A stretch of 64,000 nt of DNA from Glandiceps talaboti (GCF_964340395.1 NC_135550.1:7856101-7920100); one strand, 5' to 3'. Counted from the stretch's first letter, positions 32,889 to 49,640 are shown. The notes: a model not told the origin generated them from the letters alone. Translations and numbers: made by a program.

Positions 32889-35800
32889 CTGAAACACGTT
32901 GCTCATGAACTTAGAGGCCTCCTCGCTCTAGGAATTGAACGGTTTGAAAGAATCGGTTAACCGAATGTGAGTTCTCAGCAGTCACAGCGACTGTTCTCTC
33001 AATATAAAAGCAGACTGTACTAGTATAAGCACCCGTTGACCATTCCTCGATTTGGTAGTTTCTAAGTCGTTGGGTAATTTTGCCGTATCTAAAGTGTTTC
33101 TGCCATTGTGAATCCTTGACAATAGTAACGTGTAAATAGGGCCTGGTATTTAAGGGAACGAATCTGACTATTTCTACGCTTTAAGTAAACAATTACCATC
33201 GATGTTCTCCAAGTTCAGTATAGTCAGTGGTCTACTCCATCACTTCTTCCTCAGACTTTGGACAGCGAGTGATCTACTGTGGTTTTAATATCATGATATT
33301 CTCCCTATATACCTATGGTGAACCTATGTTTTTGGCATAAGCGAGATCAGGCATGACAAAAATGCCACTTTATTAGGCACCCTTCCAGCCATCCTTATTT
33401 TACACCATTCATTGCGTGTAGCCTAGTAAAGTTAAATACACGTGATAGAGTATTATAAATGAAGTGTGGTTTCATGAAAAATAATTCAAATGAAACACGT
33501 CATCATTTTATGCTGATTCAAATGAAAAACGTCATCACTTTATGCTAAATCTAATGAAAAACGTCATCAATTCATGCTAGGCTACCATACAAGAACCGTG
33601 GTTTTCGTCATGGTCTTAACACACTTGTGGGTTGTGAATACGGTGTGTTGTTGTCATTTACTGCGTGTCAATGGCCGAACGATTCCATAAATACAAGAAG
33701 TTAAACAGATATAAAAATAATTGCACAAACGAGCAGACAATCATAGTACTTGGACATCTATTTAACCCCTTCAAACCATTCATATACTACCTCACCCAAT
33801 TTGGGTTGTTGCAAGCTACTTTTGATAACAGGTATCCGACATTACCACAAACGATAGTTGTAGTAAAAGGACTCGCTGTACATACTGCTAGGATTCAAAA
33901 CGGCGGACACTTGTCTACTGTATGGAATGGAACGCTGTATATATACTATACGACTTGTCGATGGCACTGTCATTATCAACAGTTTCCTTGATTTTGTTTG
34001 CTCTCCTATTCAACGAAAGCGGCAAAAGTGTCAGTATTGTTCTAGCAAATAAGGTCGCCAAATACAGACATCTGCGACCCTACTTATTGTGAATGGTGCT
34101 CGCTAAGCCATGCCAAATCCCGAGCTCCTCTAGTACACCTCCCTAACAGCCATCTATCTTATCTTCGCAAGCTATTGTACTGTATTGTGTTTTCTCGATT
34201 TCGTCAATATTTCACGAGGGTAGCAATATTTTTTACATTTTAAAAAATTACTTCCCCCCTTTATTTAATTATCGTTTTGATATTAATTTACTAATTCATT
34301 AAGTCAATTATTTAATTGTTCATTTTTACTTCCCTTGGCTGATTAACGGGAATAGGATCCCAAATGTATTGATTCAGAAGATCATTTTTTTAATGTTTTT
34401 ATGCGATTGGTTAGTTTTGAAAACACGTTGGACTCCACTATAATAATATACAACCTAATGTTACAAGCAGTTGGCAACTTTATCGAAATATGTCCATTAT
34501 ATATAATGCAGTCAGTTCTAATTTATGTTGTTAACGCAAATTTGCGTCCGAAATTTAAGGTCGTTGCTGATTCGTGAACAAATGTGTACAAAATACTCAC
34601 CCAACGCACCCACAAGTTCTAGTATTATTAGTTTACTATTTAAAAATACAAAACACAAAAATTCGCGGTATGAAACAGAAATCGGCCAACTATTTTTTTT
34701 TTCATTGATCACGTTTCTGTGCGTTGATTGACACGGGTAGAAGACACGACTGTGGCAATGGCACGGATCTACACCGTAAAGGCAAACTGCAATTATTTGA
34801 GTGGCAAATTGTAGTGATGTAATGGATAATTGCATCATGTGAATGTAACTATTTTGACAGGTCTAAAGGTGGTGACGGGGTCAATTAGGTCTGAAATAAC
34901 ATCAATGCTATTAGCAAATAAAGCAAACGCTAAGTCATATATTGTATCCCAGCAAACACGCATGTCACTGATAAATTGATTTAATAGCCAAATACGGTTT
35001 AATTGGTCTCATTATTGGTTCTGGGATTTTGACAATCTCAATAATTGTTCATTTGTTTACCTTTCGCACTTAATAAGCTCGCATACCAACCAGATAAAGT
35101 GAATAGAGTTAACCCCGTCACATTTACATAGACTCTTAACGCACAAAAAAAATAACGTAGTGGTTCCTTTGGTCTCACTTATGTTGCTCACATCTTGTAG
35201 AGGGATGTAAAATGTATGGCTGACGCCATGACGGTTACTGGCTTACATTGTATACGGTGATGTTTACCTTCTTTTCGGCTCCTATTACCGTCGATTGACT
35301 TGGGGGTTGAACGTTCAATATCCGAGGCTTTGTTTCTTATCTCGCGTTCATTTTAGGACCTCACTTGTTAAGTTTCAGCTCACTGGCTTGTCACTTCGAT
35401 CTAAGATAAAATTTAGGTGTAAAACAAAAGGTGTAAAAAACATAATGGACAATGTCAATGAGCTAGCTAGGTTTGTGGTCTGATAATTGGATGCAACCGA
35501 TACGTTCACGTTTATTCAGCACACAGTCTTGTGTGTAACGATTCCGTCCTATAAATCAATATAGAATGATTGGATAGTATGTTGTAAATGAAAACTAGTA
35601 GAAAGCAGTTTTAAAACATTTCCTGAAAGAGAGATGAGTAAATCTGTTCAAATCGATCAAATTTCATCGTCGTTCTAAAATTGTATTTCCATACTTTTCT
35701 AAACTTTCCATATAGATAATTTATGTGGTGATTTTGACATAAAATCACAAGAAATTGTTATCCTGAAGATGTAGGGCGTTGAAAATGGAGAATTGCTTTA

Positions 35801-38800
35801 TCATTTGTTTGTTTTTATTTCAAAATGTAGTTTAAATTATAGGAGTGCATTACATATAATTAAAAGTATCAGGATACAGAGTGAAAAGGGAAACACGGAA
35901 AAATACAAAAAATGGACACGAATTCTGCTGCTGCTGCTGCTGCTGCATCTAGTAGCGTTGCTGGTATTTGAAGTAAAAATTGGAATATGGGTAGCTTTGT
36001 TGAACAAGGGTCCCCTAAAATTACTCAGCGTATTTCACATTATTAAAGTCGGGGTTGTAGAATGAGAAGGAAAAAAGCATATTCAGCATTCAAGTTACAC
36101 ATATACTACCAGTTTGTAGTTGTAACGGAAGTCTGTACTGGACCACCAAACAGTGATTTGAGCCCCATTGACTCTTTTCGCCCTTAATCGTACAGTCATA
36201 AACTTAACATGATCATAGATATGTCCAACACCGTGACTTTCCGAGTAGTATGAGAATGTAGCTCTCAGAGGTTTACTCCCAAAACATCAGCTATTTATAG
36301 CTTTTTTGGACCGCAACAATTTATATCTTAACAAGTCATAAACTTAGTATTTTAAGGCAATTCTTGTATACTAAATATTAGGGAGGATGGGTGGGAGGAT
36401 GGACCTTGTAGATAGTCAGATATAGGTAGGTAGGTGGGTGTATGGAATAATTAATATAACATAGAGCGGTACATTTTATCAACTTTAGTAACATTTATAT
36501 GGACGATGGAGTCAGATAATTCCAAGCCAGATAATTGTCATTGCTCACCCCCCCCCCCCTCTTCCATCCTCAACTCATAAGGGATATACAGGTCTATGTA
36601 TCAGTTATTGAACATGTAGACACACGGGAAGCATGGGAGTTCTGATCATATCTCAATAATTCATTTATTACAATATTAGTATAACTTGTTATGATGTCGG
36701 GGACATCTTGATAATTTGGTCATTATCGTCATTCTTTGTTTTATTTGATTGTTTTGTTCACTGCTATTGTCACTTTTATTGTTGCAATGTCGACGTAGAG
36801 TAGTTATAGCGATACTAAAGACTTACGGGCTGTATCTACGAAGACACGAAATGAAACGCACTTTTACATCATCGTCGTAAAACCACCTTACTGTCCTTCA
36901 CCGAAAAATGCTCTGGTTTGCGACAGGTACTTTTACGATAATTTCACACACATGTATTTCTATCAACAATTTAAAACATATCAAGATACTGTCAAATATA
37001 TCATACTCACCCCCCCCCCTCCCCCTTTAACAACAAGCCGTAAATTTATTCCAGTGGATTCATCATCCAATCAGCTACAGTGGTATTGATTTACTAAATC
37101 AACAACTAATATAATTAACCAATCAACTAATCGAATAGCCTGTCAAGTCTTCCCAATTTTTCGAACAGTTTCGTCATCATATTCTCGGTTGCTGAAAGGC
37201 ATCCCTTTTCGTCACAGTGGTCGATCTAAATCTGTCAAGGCATTACAGTCATTTGATGGAGATGACAAAACCGTACCGAATCGTGCCAATCGCCAGTGTA
37301 ATCTAAAAGTTTTGTTTTTCTTCTTGTTCGTGTACTTCAGCCCAATTTGACTATTCTCACAGCTTAGACCGTTCCAAAGCACATTGCTCCTGGTGTACAA
37401 AATAAAGTGTGCCTTTATTTCAGAAATTGGCATGTCGGTGGAAATAAAATCACTGTATTGCGTGGTCTGTATCTACAATTTATACATGTAACTCGTTGTG
37501 GAGACGAAACGATTGGAGTAAACACATCAGGAGTAAACATGATAACCCCCCCCCCCCAAAAAAAAAAGAAAGAAAGAAAGAAAGAAAGAAGAATATTTGT
37601 TCCCTGTAGGCTGACCTTCTAAAACGTGAATTTTTTACGAAATCTCTGTCAATACGAATACAAAAATAATCACGGTTAGAAATCAACGTTGTAGCGGGTA
37701 TAGTACATACATGTGTGGCCGGCAAATAGTTACTAGAGCAGCTCAATATATATAGTATATTGAGTTAGCTGCGATATGTCGCATTCATCAATAGATGATG
37801 AGGTAAAGGTGACAGGAGATCAAATGCCTAAATGCACTTTGCGTGGTGGCCATAACTATGCGGTCATCTGTTAAACTTGCAAATGATCTGAGCTGAATTG
37901 ACTAGGCGCTATTGACCACAGACATAACAGTAACTTAAGATCCAAAAGTAAAGCTTTTAACGAGTGGAATCGCATCACAGCGCTCTTAGTCACCGTTGCC
38001 AGGCACAGTGGGGTATGCAGGTGTCCCGCTATCCAACTATGTAGTTGACATCACATCGAAGACCATACAACACAATACCATACTGCGTTACTTCTTTCAT
38101 TTTGACCTGCTACAGTTCAATGCGTGTGGCCCTCTAATTGGACCAATAGTTTTTACCACACTACACAGCTTATTAAGGCCACTTAGAGAAGTCGCATTAT
38201 CAGAAACACCAGGCTATCGCTAGGACGATGCGACCAGATATTCGATATACGCAATGCTGCACGAGTGCAACTTACGTATATGTCTCGACAACCGATCAAA
38301 TCCTTACGTCTAAACTTTCCCAGCGTCTCCAAAACTCATATACTACATGAATTATTTCCTCCTATACACATCTAATAGACTAGACACACCTTTAACATTT
38401 ACAGTGTCTATTCCGTAGAGCATGTATGTATACATACCAACATCTTGTTCAGTGATGTACTACTACCGCAACTAAAACATACAAACAAGCATAACAAACA
38501 AGGTAAAAGTACAGAAATTAAAGAGATAAGTCCATGCGTGAATTGAGTAAAAACACACGGCGTGCTAATGAAGCATATGAAAGAGTAACTGGTTGTAATT
38601 TGGTAACCAAATCTGACATATCTCGTGTCCAATGCAACAAAATATCAATTCGTCTGAAATGTAAGGAGACCCAAGCGACGGATTGTTAGGATCCTGTCAG
38701 TCAGGGACACGCCAGGGGTACTCTAATCCGGACTTCATTTCTGCCTCCAGGACGGCAAACAGAGAATCCCTGCCGATTGACTACACAACCATTAACTCCG

Positions 38801-39302
38801 CCCTAACATACTCCACTAAATAGCCTTTAATTTGATGGGCGGTCCTGTAGATATTATGTCGTGATAAGAAAAATAGAAACGTATTCTACCGCTAATCATA
38901 CTCTCTGTGAAAGAACCCAGCTGGACGCAACGACACTTGGAAGTAAAACAACTTGTACTCCCAATCGTTACGGACTGTCAGACCCTTCTCTCAGATTAAC
39001 CCCTTGTTCTACTACTAGTAGTAGTAGTATCACTCACTAGAAAGAACAAAACTAACACGTGGTTCATAACCAAACATCCCTGACCATCTCAACATACTTT
39101 ACTATGAAGTTGCCAGGCACAGTGGGGCATCATGATAAACCTCCCTAGATGCTAATATGAAAGATAAAATATAAGATCACTGCAGCAGATCTAGATGTGT
39201 TGCAAACGCAACTTTCACAGATCTTTACGCCTATACAGACGCCATAGAATAACTGTTAACTGTTTATATGGCTGAAACCGACATCTGATCTCGCGCCTGT
39301 CT
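32888..39302. other. Gene-poor interval downstream of VSX
   Basis: No exon of a recognisable family. Contains a 31-bp triplicate at about 33482-33582, CTG7 at about 35926-35946, poly(C) tracts at about 36548 and 37011, a (GAAA)n run at about 37568, and a 19-bp repeat pair (GTTGCCAGGCACAGTGGGG) at 37995 and 39109. A 108-aa open frame at 33665-33991 has no features of a protein. Positions 38640-38960 look less AT-rich and could be conserved regulatory DNA, but that is a guess. Confidence 0.45.
33482..33582. repeat. 31-bp tandem triplicate
   Basis: Three units of the form CAAATGAAAAACGTCATCA plus TTTATGCT with small differences. Confidence 0.8.
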
Positions 39303-39305
39303 GTA

Positions 39306-39342
<37 letters not shown>

Positions 39343-39410
39343 GTGTGTATGTATGTATGTATGTATGTATGTATGTATGTATGTATGTATGTATGTATGT
39401 ATGTATGTAT

Positions 39411-39493
<83 letters not shown>
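39303..39493. repeat. Compound (TGTGTA)n (GTAT)n (AC)n (AT)n microsatellite
   Basis: Four simple repeats in series, ending in about 36 AT units, immediately before the hairpin at 39497-39597. Confidence 0.95.
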
Positions 39494-39496
<3 letters not shown>

Positions 39497-39498
<2 letters not shown>

Positions 39499-39597
39499 GG
39501 ATGTAATAAGTCGTTACTCTGAGTTTCACGCTTCGAGTGATCTTCAGACGATCGCTCGAAGCGTGAAACTCGGAGTAACGACTTATTACAGCCTTAT
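39497..39597. repeat. Near-perfect hairpin between two (AT)n arrays
   Basis: AAGTCGTTACTCTGAGTTTC followed by ACGCTTCGAGTGATC pairs with GATCGCTCGAAGCGTGAAAC followed by TCGGAGTAACGACTT. The loop is about 7 bases. Complementarity extends weakly outward (GGATGTAAT with ATTACAGCC). Non-coding; possibly the end of a mobile element. Confidence 0.88.
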
Positions 39598-39679
39598 TCT
39601 TTTGAATTAAGTATATAATGCTCTGCTACTAATATTTGCATCTAGCACTGTTCTCTCTAGCGAGACACTTACATTCATA

Positions 39680-39682
<3 letters not shown>

Positions 39683-39774
<92 letters not shown>
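39683..39774. repeat. (AT)n microsatellite
   Basis: About 46 AT units. Confidence 0.95.
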
Positions 39775-39778
<4 letters not shown>

Positions 39779-39784
39779 TTGGAA

Positions 39785-40105
39785 CTCTATCCCTTCCCAT
39801 ATAAGAGACACTCGAAGTTGGAGAACTTTCAAAGCTAATTTCAAGAGCCATCTTCTTAGCCAGTATTAGTTGATGTATACCATTTTGTTCTTTCTTTTAA
39901 AATTTGTAATTGTTACCGAATTTAGTTAAATACTTCTCCGGATTTGTGTGATATGTATGTTTTTGTTCTGTTTTGTTTTGTTTGTTTTGTTTTGTTTTGC
40001 TTTGTTTTGCTTTGTTGTTGTTGTTTTTTCTCTGAGGACAAAACTCGATTAGTTGTTTCGTCAACTATTTTTGCCCTCATCAAAATAAAGTATTATTATA
40101 GTATC
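39785..40105. other. Possible retroelement 3' tail
   Basis: Follows the (AT)n tract. Contains GCTAATTTCAAGAGCCATCT, a TGTTT-rich stretch at about 39961-40028 and ends CAAAATAAAGTATTATTATA, which looks like a LINE-type A-rich microsatellite tail. No coding frame is recognised, so this is a weak call. Confidence 0.25.
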
Positions 40106-40136
40106 ATATATATATATATCATCCATCTATATACCC

Positions 40137-40174
40137 ACCTACCTACCTACCTACCTACCTACCTACCTACCTAC
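40137..40174. repeat. (ACCT)n microsatellite
   Basis: About ten ACCT units. Confidence 0.9.
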
Positions 40175-40319
40175 ACGTTCTGTAATGTCAAATTCATACA
40201 ATGTTGAACTCAAGTATGCAGCATCCGCACTCACTCTACTAATATCTATTTTTAGAAAAACACACTTTGCTAACACCCACAGCCTAGCCACACCAACAAT
40301 GCAATTTCCCATACTGCCA

Positions 40320-41500
40320 TACTCACTTTTCCATTATAATTCTCAACCTTCAAATACCCATATCCACTTTACCAATACCCATACCCATACTCACACTACT
40401 AGTATCCATAGTCACACTACCAATACCCATATTCACAATGGCAATACCCATACTCACACTACCAATACCCATATTCACAATGGCAATACCCATACTCACA
40501 CTACCAATACCAATACTCACACTACCAATACCAATACCCATACTCACACACTGCCAATACTAATACCCATTCTCACACTTCCAATATCATACTCACACTA
40601 CCAATACCCATACTCACACTGCCAATACCCATACTCACACTACCAATATACATACTCACAATGCCAATACCCATACTCACACTGCCAATACCCACACTCA
40701 CACTGCCAATACACATACTCACAATGCCAATACCCATACTCACACTGCTAATACTCATACTCACACTATCAATACACATACTCACACTACAAATACCCAC
40801 ACTCACACTGCCAATACACATACTCACAATGCCAATACCCATACTCACACTGCTAATACCCATACTCACACTATCAATACCCATACTCACAATGCAAATA
40901 CCCATACTCACACTATCAATACCCATACTCACACCACCAATACCCATACTAACACTGCCAATACCCATACTCACACTATCAATACCCATACTCACACTGC
41001 CAATACACATACTTACACTCCATATTCATATCGCCAATATCTATACTCATATTTCCTATACCCACACTCAGATTGACAATACCCATACCCACAATACTAA
41101 TACCCATGCTAATATTGCTAATACCCATAGTCATGTTGACATGTCCACATTAAAATTGTTCATACTACATTTGCACTACCAACATCAATAATAAAAGTCG
41201 AACACCTATACAAACAAATACCCATACCCTCACTATTAATGTCCACACCCTCACCCACCCTGTTATTATATCCATACTCACACTGCTAATATCCATATCC
41301 ATCTCATATCTATGCAGAAAATATGGGTATGGGTACGGTCAGTTTGGATCTGGATATTGGCAATACGGGTTTAGGTATTGACAGTATGGGTATTTGCATT
41401 GTGGGTATGGGTATGGCTATTGGCAATGTGGATTAAGGTATAGGTACTGAAAATGTGGGTATGGGTATTAGCAGTATGAGTATGGGTATGAGATACTACC
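40320..41500. repeat. 21-bp minisatellite with an inverted arm
   Basis: From about 40350 to 41130 the unit is GCCAATACCCATACTCACAC plus T, repeated about 35 times with variation; the plus strand is almost free of G. From about 41320 to 41500 the same motif occurs in reverse complement (GGGTATTAGCAGTATGAGTA). Because 21 is a multiple of 3, several frames stay open and give heptad peptides (PILTLPI on plus, MGIGSVS on minus). There are no splice sites or start context, so this is not treated as coding. Confidence 0.92.
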
Positions 41501-44368
<2,868 letters not shown>

Positions 44369-44457
44369 GGGGGAGGGAACGCATTAGAGACGTTTACAGA
44401 TTAAACAGACATACGCATATATAGACACATACGTACAGATAGACAGACAGGCGTTGC

Positions 44458-44519
44458 TGGGTGGGTGGGTGGGTGGGTGGGTGGGTGGATGGATGGATGG
44501 ATGGATGGATGGATGGATA
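44458..44519. repeat. (GGGT)n (GGAT)n microsatellite
   Basis: Two G-rich tetranucleotide repeats in series. Confidence 0.95.
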
Positions 44520-45665
44520 GTGAAATCTCATCATCGGGTTTCATTTTACTGTCATTGTACTCTTCTCTTTCTTTCAGACGATGTAGCCTAGCAACAACAT
44601 TCAGTTAATGTGTCCATAAAGCATAGAAATGACAACTTTATATTGCTAGATATAAATTTCGGTCTATATAGCCAGAGTTAATCTAGATGCCAACGTGGTT
44701 ACTAACTAAACCACACCTGGTCAAAATCCCTCAATCAGCGCAAAAAGTTGTTCATCCAATCAGTGAACCCCAACTGTTTTAGTGAAAAGTTTATAAGTAG
44801 CATTTTGAGCTGACAAATATACCATATTTGGACATTACATAACTGCCCCTATAAACACTAACTTTATGAGGGACTGTGTGATGGGTTAGAATTTTTTTAA
44901 TGATTAACAAAGACATGATGTTAATGACTGTATATGGGTTACTGTGGATGAATTTTAAATTGCATTTCATGTATCTCAAGACTTCTAGAGTAACGACTTT
45001 GACTATACTGTGAGTGGAGGTGTAAATGTAACGATACCGTACATGAACTAGACTAAGTCAGAGTGGACTTTACTTTGACCCTGGTAACTAGATATATAAT
45101 TATGTCTAACTTTCGACACAGATGGCGCATTTTAGCTGGTCTATAATACATTGTGCTATTGGCACTGGACAGGAGAGTATCTCATGCTGTGTTTGAAATG
45201 TAAACATATTTTTCTAGCCGAGTTAAATTGCTTCTCTGTTGAAGTATGAGCTAAGAAATTTTACTGCCATATCAAAGTAAACAAATCTTTTAAATTCCAG
45301 AATAGAAAATAAAGAAAACTATCAGAAGAATCCCTTGATATTGAGAGGGAAGTTATTGGTAATATGTTCGTCTATGATGGCATGGCCCATGGGGAAATAC
45401 ACTTTTTTTACTTTTGAGGGGGACTGTACCTGTATAGAATGATCTCACTATGGCAACATGATCAAGCGTTATATTCTTTTTACCCTCGAATGGCGACCAG
45501 ACTCTGCATTTATACAATGAACAGCTTGGTAACAACTTCATCTGCATACACTATTTGTGAGGGCGCTCGATGGTCAAGGCTCCTGGCTAGTTTCCTTTCT
45601 TTATCTACACTTCCTCCGTATATTGTCGGGTTTTCTTTTACCTTAGTTTAAGTTATGCTTTTGCT
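44520..45665. other. Intergenic stretch, nothing recognised
   Basis: No exon, RNA gene or element that I can support. Confidence 0.4.
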
Positions 45666-45673
45666 TGCCTGCC

Positions 45674-45743
<70 letters not shown>
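45666..45743. repeat. (CTGT)n microsatellite
   Basis: About 19 CTGT units. Confidence 0.95.
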
Positions 45744-45744
<1 letters not shown>

Positions 45745-45749
45745 ATCTG

Positions 45750-46290
45750 TGAACACGATATCTCAAAGACTACCGCATCAATTCAAAAGAAACCTGCTAC
45801 ACAGCTTCCTTATGGTAATTATGGAAATGGTAAGAGGTTTTGGTAAACATCCTATGACTATTAATGAGTAATTACCATATAGCTTAATGAATTAAGCTAT
45901 ATCTTAAGTATACAAACTTCAAATTCCATATACTTTGGTACATACAACCACCATCGCTACAAAGCGCACATAGACATGTCCAAAAAAAACTTTTTTGTTT
46001 TAATATAAGAATACATTTGCATAACTAATGATTTTTGATAATTAAGTTATATCGTAAGCATGCATGCTTCAAATTATTTGATAAATACATGAACAGGAAC
46101 AATGCGCACATTTCATTTAAGTCTTTTTGACTTAGCTTTTAAGTTTTAATCAGTCATTTGCATACTTAATGATCTTTGGTAATTAGGCAATATCTTTAGA
46201 AAGCAATCTTCAAATTTCATCTAACTTGATACATACACTGATGAGAACAACTTGATAGTGCACACGTTCTTAAAGGTTGTCGATGTAGCT
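45750..46290. repeat. Decayed tandem repeat of about 150-160 bp
   Basis: Three to four degenerate units sharing the order ATTAAGYTATATC, CTTCAAAT, TACATA, GCGCACA, TTTGCATA(A/C)(C/T)TAATGAT. Old, non-coding. Confidence 0.55.
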
Positions 46291-46528
46291 TATAATGCAA
46301 TCCTAATGTCTTTACTATCGGGGACCATATTTTCTTCTTCTCTTTCTCATGACCAGTCCTAACCAAAATTTTCAGCTCCGACATTTTCGCACGACCTTAA
46401 TATTTTACGGAACAGCACCCTCTCTGGCAAGAATAAGCAAGTGTCTGAACTGTCGATGTCATCTACAGTCATGACAACGACACTTGTTCACGAACAGAGC
46501 ATTTCTTTTATTATTCTTTTTACCCTCG

Positions 46529-46582
46529 AATTATTATTATTATTATTATTATTATTTGATAACAGATTCGGGGGGGGGGGGG
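46529..46582. repeat. (ATT)n and poly(G) tract
   Basis: Nine ATT units followed after 15 bases by G12. Confidence 0.85.
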
Positions 46583-47390
46583 CTGAGAACATGCCAATTG
46601 TGTAGAGAAGCTTGGAAAGTACTTGTTACCAGGAACCTAATAACAAGAAGACAGAGAGGAGGAGGAGAGGCAGAGAAACATGAAGATGATTTTTTTACTT
46701 ATTTTTTTAATCGACCGACCAACCCATAATTTCCATGAAAAATTAATGAGAAACACAAAAATAGGTGAACAATGAATAAATGTAGTTGTGCTTTGTACCA
46801 TGGATATAATATCTGTGGTCACTGGAAAGGGAGTGTAAATTACTTAGTACTAAAATAATAATTGTAATCAATCCACAACATAATTTGACAAGCTTGGGGC
46901 TTTCGACTGTCAGCCTTCTCCACTCTGTGATGGATGGCCCTGGTTAAATGTTTAATAGTACCCATGAGTCTCCCATAACACCTGAATTTCCACCAATGAT
47001 GAAGTCACTATTTATTCCCCAAATCAATGCAGGTGTACTAAAGGTAGAAATAAGTCTGACTGGACTTTTCCTTCAACAATTGCACCGTCTCCTGTATTGT
47101 TTACAGAATGCGTATCCCGCTTTTTGTGGGTTTTTTGTTATTGTAACGTAAATTCTTCATTCCTCCCCCTATATATCGCATGGAACTCACGCATGGAATT
47201 CGTACTGTCTGACTTCCTCTTACCTCATTGATCGATTGACCCTTTCATTAGTAATTCTTGACACGCACAGAATGGACGTTGGGTTATGGAATTGTTGTTG
47301 TCATTATCATTATCATCAGCATACTCGGTCACAATTTCAGGATTGAGTTGATTGTTCGGCATACAATGATACTGTGTTCTATAGCACGCA

Positions 47391-47519
<129 letters not shown>

Positions 47520-48189
47520 GCTATCGATACCATGTGTACAAAAGAATTCTCACGTGAACGGTAGAGGGCAGTACGCCACAAGCAGACGACAGTTCGTACA
47601 GCATGCATCACAAACTTCGCAAAGCCGTTTTTCTAGCTGTGGATAGACTATGGAACTTCTTGACTATATGAAATGAGCGTTTTACTTGGTTTGGTAGCTC
47701 ATAGCAGGTATGTTTGATGGTTTATAGTCGATTTTTGAATAAAAATATTTTTGTGTTTTGCTCCGTTTTTCTCAAACCTCTATAGCTACAGATAGGGTTA
47801 ACGGATCACCAACATTGACTTACCAGTATGTTTGGGAACAAGGTCACATTTCTCATCCCATGTACTTTTGATAACTTTTATCTCACTTTTACTTACAAAT
47901 GTTTAGCTCGAAAATCCTGCCCATGCCACCCCATATTGCTTTCATTTATTTCACGTGAGTGTTTAATTTTTGACGAGTTTTGATTTTGAGGGTTTTTCGG
48001 TTGTTGTGGACTGAGCTTTTTTTTTTAGTTTAAACGCAAAACTAACAGTTAGGTTTGAGTGCCAACCTCGGAACGATAAAAAGCTAAAAGAATAATGAAG
48101 CTCAGAATAAAAAAAAAACTAACACTAAAAAGATATTGCAGCTAAGCCGTGGTAAAATGAAGTCTAAAATATAACTAGTCTTTGTTACT

Positions 48190-48590
48190 TGTATTGGGTG
48201 TTCAAATCCACAATATTGGAAAAGAATTAATTAGACCAATGACTGACCAATGCAAGGGGTGTTTACACAAAAATAGGACGATTTTAATTAAAAATGGGGT
48301 TCAATTAACCATGACCACTGTGTGAAAAATGCCTGTATGATATCTTATACATGTTATTCAATTATTGGCAATGGGTGTTCCATCCATAATTTACCAATAA
48401 ATAAGCTGCAAATTTAATTACAAAAGGGTTATTTTAATTTAAAATGATCACTGCATGAAATATGCCATGTATGAAATTATGTTCCATCCACAATTTATTT
48501 ATGCACAGCTAGCAGTGGGTGTTTACATCCAATAGCTTGTTCTTCTTAATTAAAAAAAAGGTGTTATTTTAATTAAAAATGTAATTTCAA
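48190..48590. repeat. Decayed tandem repeat of about 150 bp
   Basis: Three degenerate units sharing GGGTGTT(C/T)A(C/A)ATCCA, GTTATTTTAATTAAAAATG and GCATGAAATATGCC-like blocks. Positions 47517-48189 on its left show nothing recognisable. Confidence 0.6.
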
Positions 48591-48671
48591 TTTGATTTTT
48601 CACTTTACCATTGCTGGCATTAAGATCATGGCAGAGGTACTGTATGGCGCTTCATTGGGGCCTTTATTATG

Positions 48672-48816
48672 TACATCTTATTTGACTTGCCTCGACAACT
48701 TATTTGGCAACTCGACATCTTATTTGATTCATCTCGACAACTTATTTGGCAACTCGACATCTTATTTGATTCGTCTCGACAACTTATTTGGCAACTCGCC
48801 ATCTTATTTGATTCGT
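48672..48816. repeat. 42-bp tandem repeat
   Basis: About 3.4 copies, each made of CGACAACTTATTTGGCAACT followed by CGACATCTTATTTGATTCGT and CT. The two halves are themselves related. Confidence 0.9.
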
Positions 48817-49227
48817 ACTGTAAACTGAGGTATTTTAACCACTAGAAAATTTTGTGATTCTAGTTTTCAGCTAGTTCTCAAATAAAACATTCATTTTTAA
48901 TAGTTACCAGACTAGCACATAATTTTCATGTACAAAGAGGCAAATTAGTCTCTACGTACTGTTACATGTTTGTTTTCCAATGAAAATAAGTCTTTAACAA
49001 AAATTTCCAGGATTACAGTACATGTCAACTGTCCAGCTTTACTAAAAACCTAGAGGCAATAAAGATTATATTTTTATTTCATAATTGTACTTACACATTC
49101 TGAATGACTTAGAAATGACAATTAAAACCAGAAGGGAATTTTCAACCATTTGTTTTAAAGTTCCCAAATTTCAGCAACAAACAATAAATTTTCATTCAGA
49201 TGTGCACTCAATGGGCACCGTTACCAT

Positions 49228-49320
49228 CATGGAGTCATTGGTGACTGAATAGTTAAAGCATGTAATGTAAAGTGGCTGGCTTGGAATCTGCAGATTGTTG
49301 GTTGAGCCTTGCTGCTGTCA
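49228..49320 (+). mobile_element. Possible tRNA-derived SINE head
   Basis: GTTAAAGCATGTAATGTAAA then TGGCTTGGAATCTGCAGATT and GTTGGTTGAGCCTTGC resemble a decayed tRNA A box, an anticodon-arm region and a B box (GGTTCGAGCC with changes). A body with repeated AATTCGAATTAC-like motifs follows to about 49640. There is no intact tRNA fold. Confidence 0.35.
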
Positions 49321-49640
49321 TTTGTTTCTGAATGGCCAAAGTCCCATGAGCTAGATTTGATCCCAGATGAATTCGATTCAAATTACATTTAGTGTACCAG
49401 TCTACACATGTACCTGCATTGGTTCGGATTACTTATTATCAAAGTAATTCACTTGAGTACGTGCCTAGCCTGTCCACACCAGGCCTAGCTGATTGCAATC
49501 TGATTCGAATTACTTTGATCTGGATCGAAACCACCACCCAGAGTAGGCTTCGTTGCGGATCAGTTAGTTTGAATTAGATATGAATTAACCACAAGTATGG
49601 ACTCGTAAATTGAATTGGATCTAGTCAGATTTTGTAGTAT

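Noticed and set aside
32548-32908. MYVCMYVC-type frames on both strands
   Set aside because: Translation of (GTAT)n; the same applies to the 20.4-kb, 29.8-kb and 39.3-kb repeats.
33665-33991. 108-aa plus-strand open frame
   Set aside because: No recognisable domain, no splice partners, composition like surrounding DNA.
35926-35946. CTG repeat as a coding poly-Leu or poly-Ala tract
   Set aside because: Only seven units, with no exon structure around it.
39497-39597. Hammerhead ribozyme, suggested by CTGAAGA...GTGAAAC in the hairpin
   Set aside because: The CUGAUGA core and the three-stem layout are absent.
40185-41191. Open frames of 145-188 aa with heptad repeats (both strands)
   Set aside because: Follow from a 21-bp repeat unit; no start context, splice sites or homology.
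49228-49320. Functional tRNA gene
   Set aside because: Boxes A and B are decayed and no cloverleaf closes; kept only as a possible SINE head.
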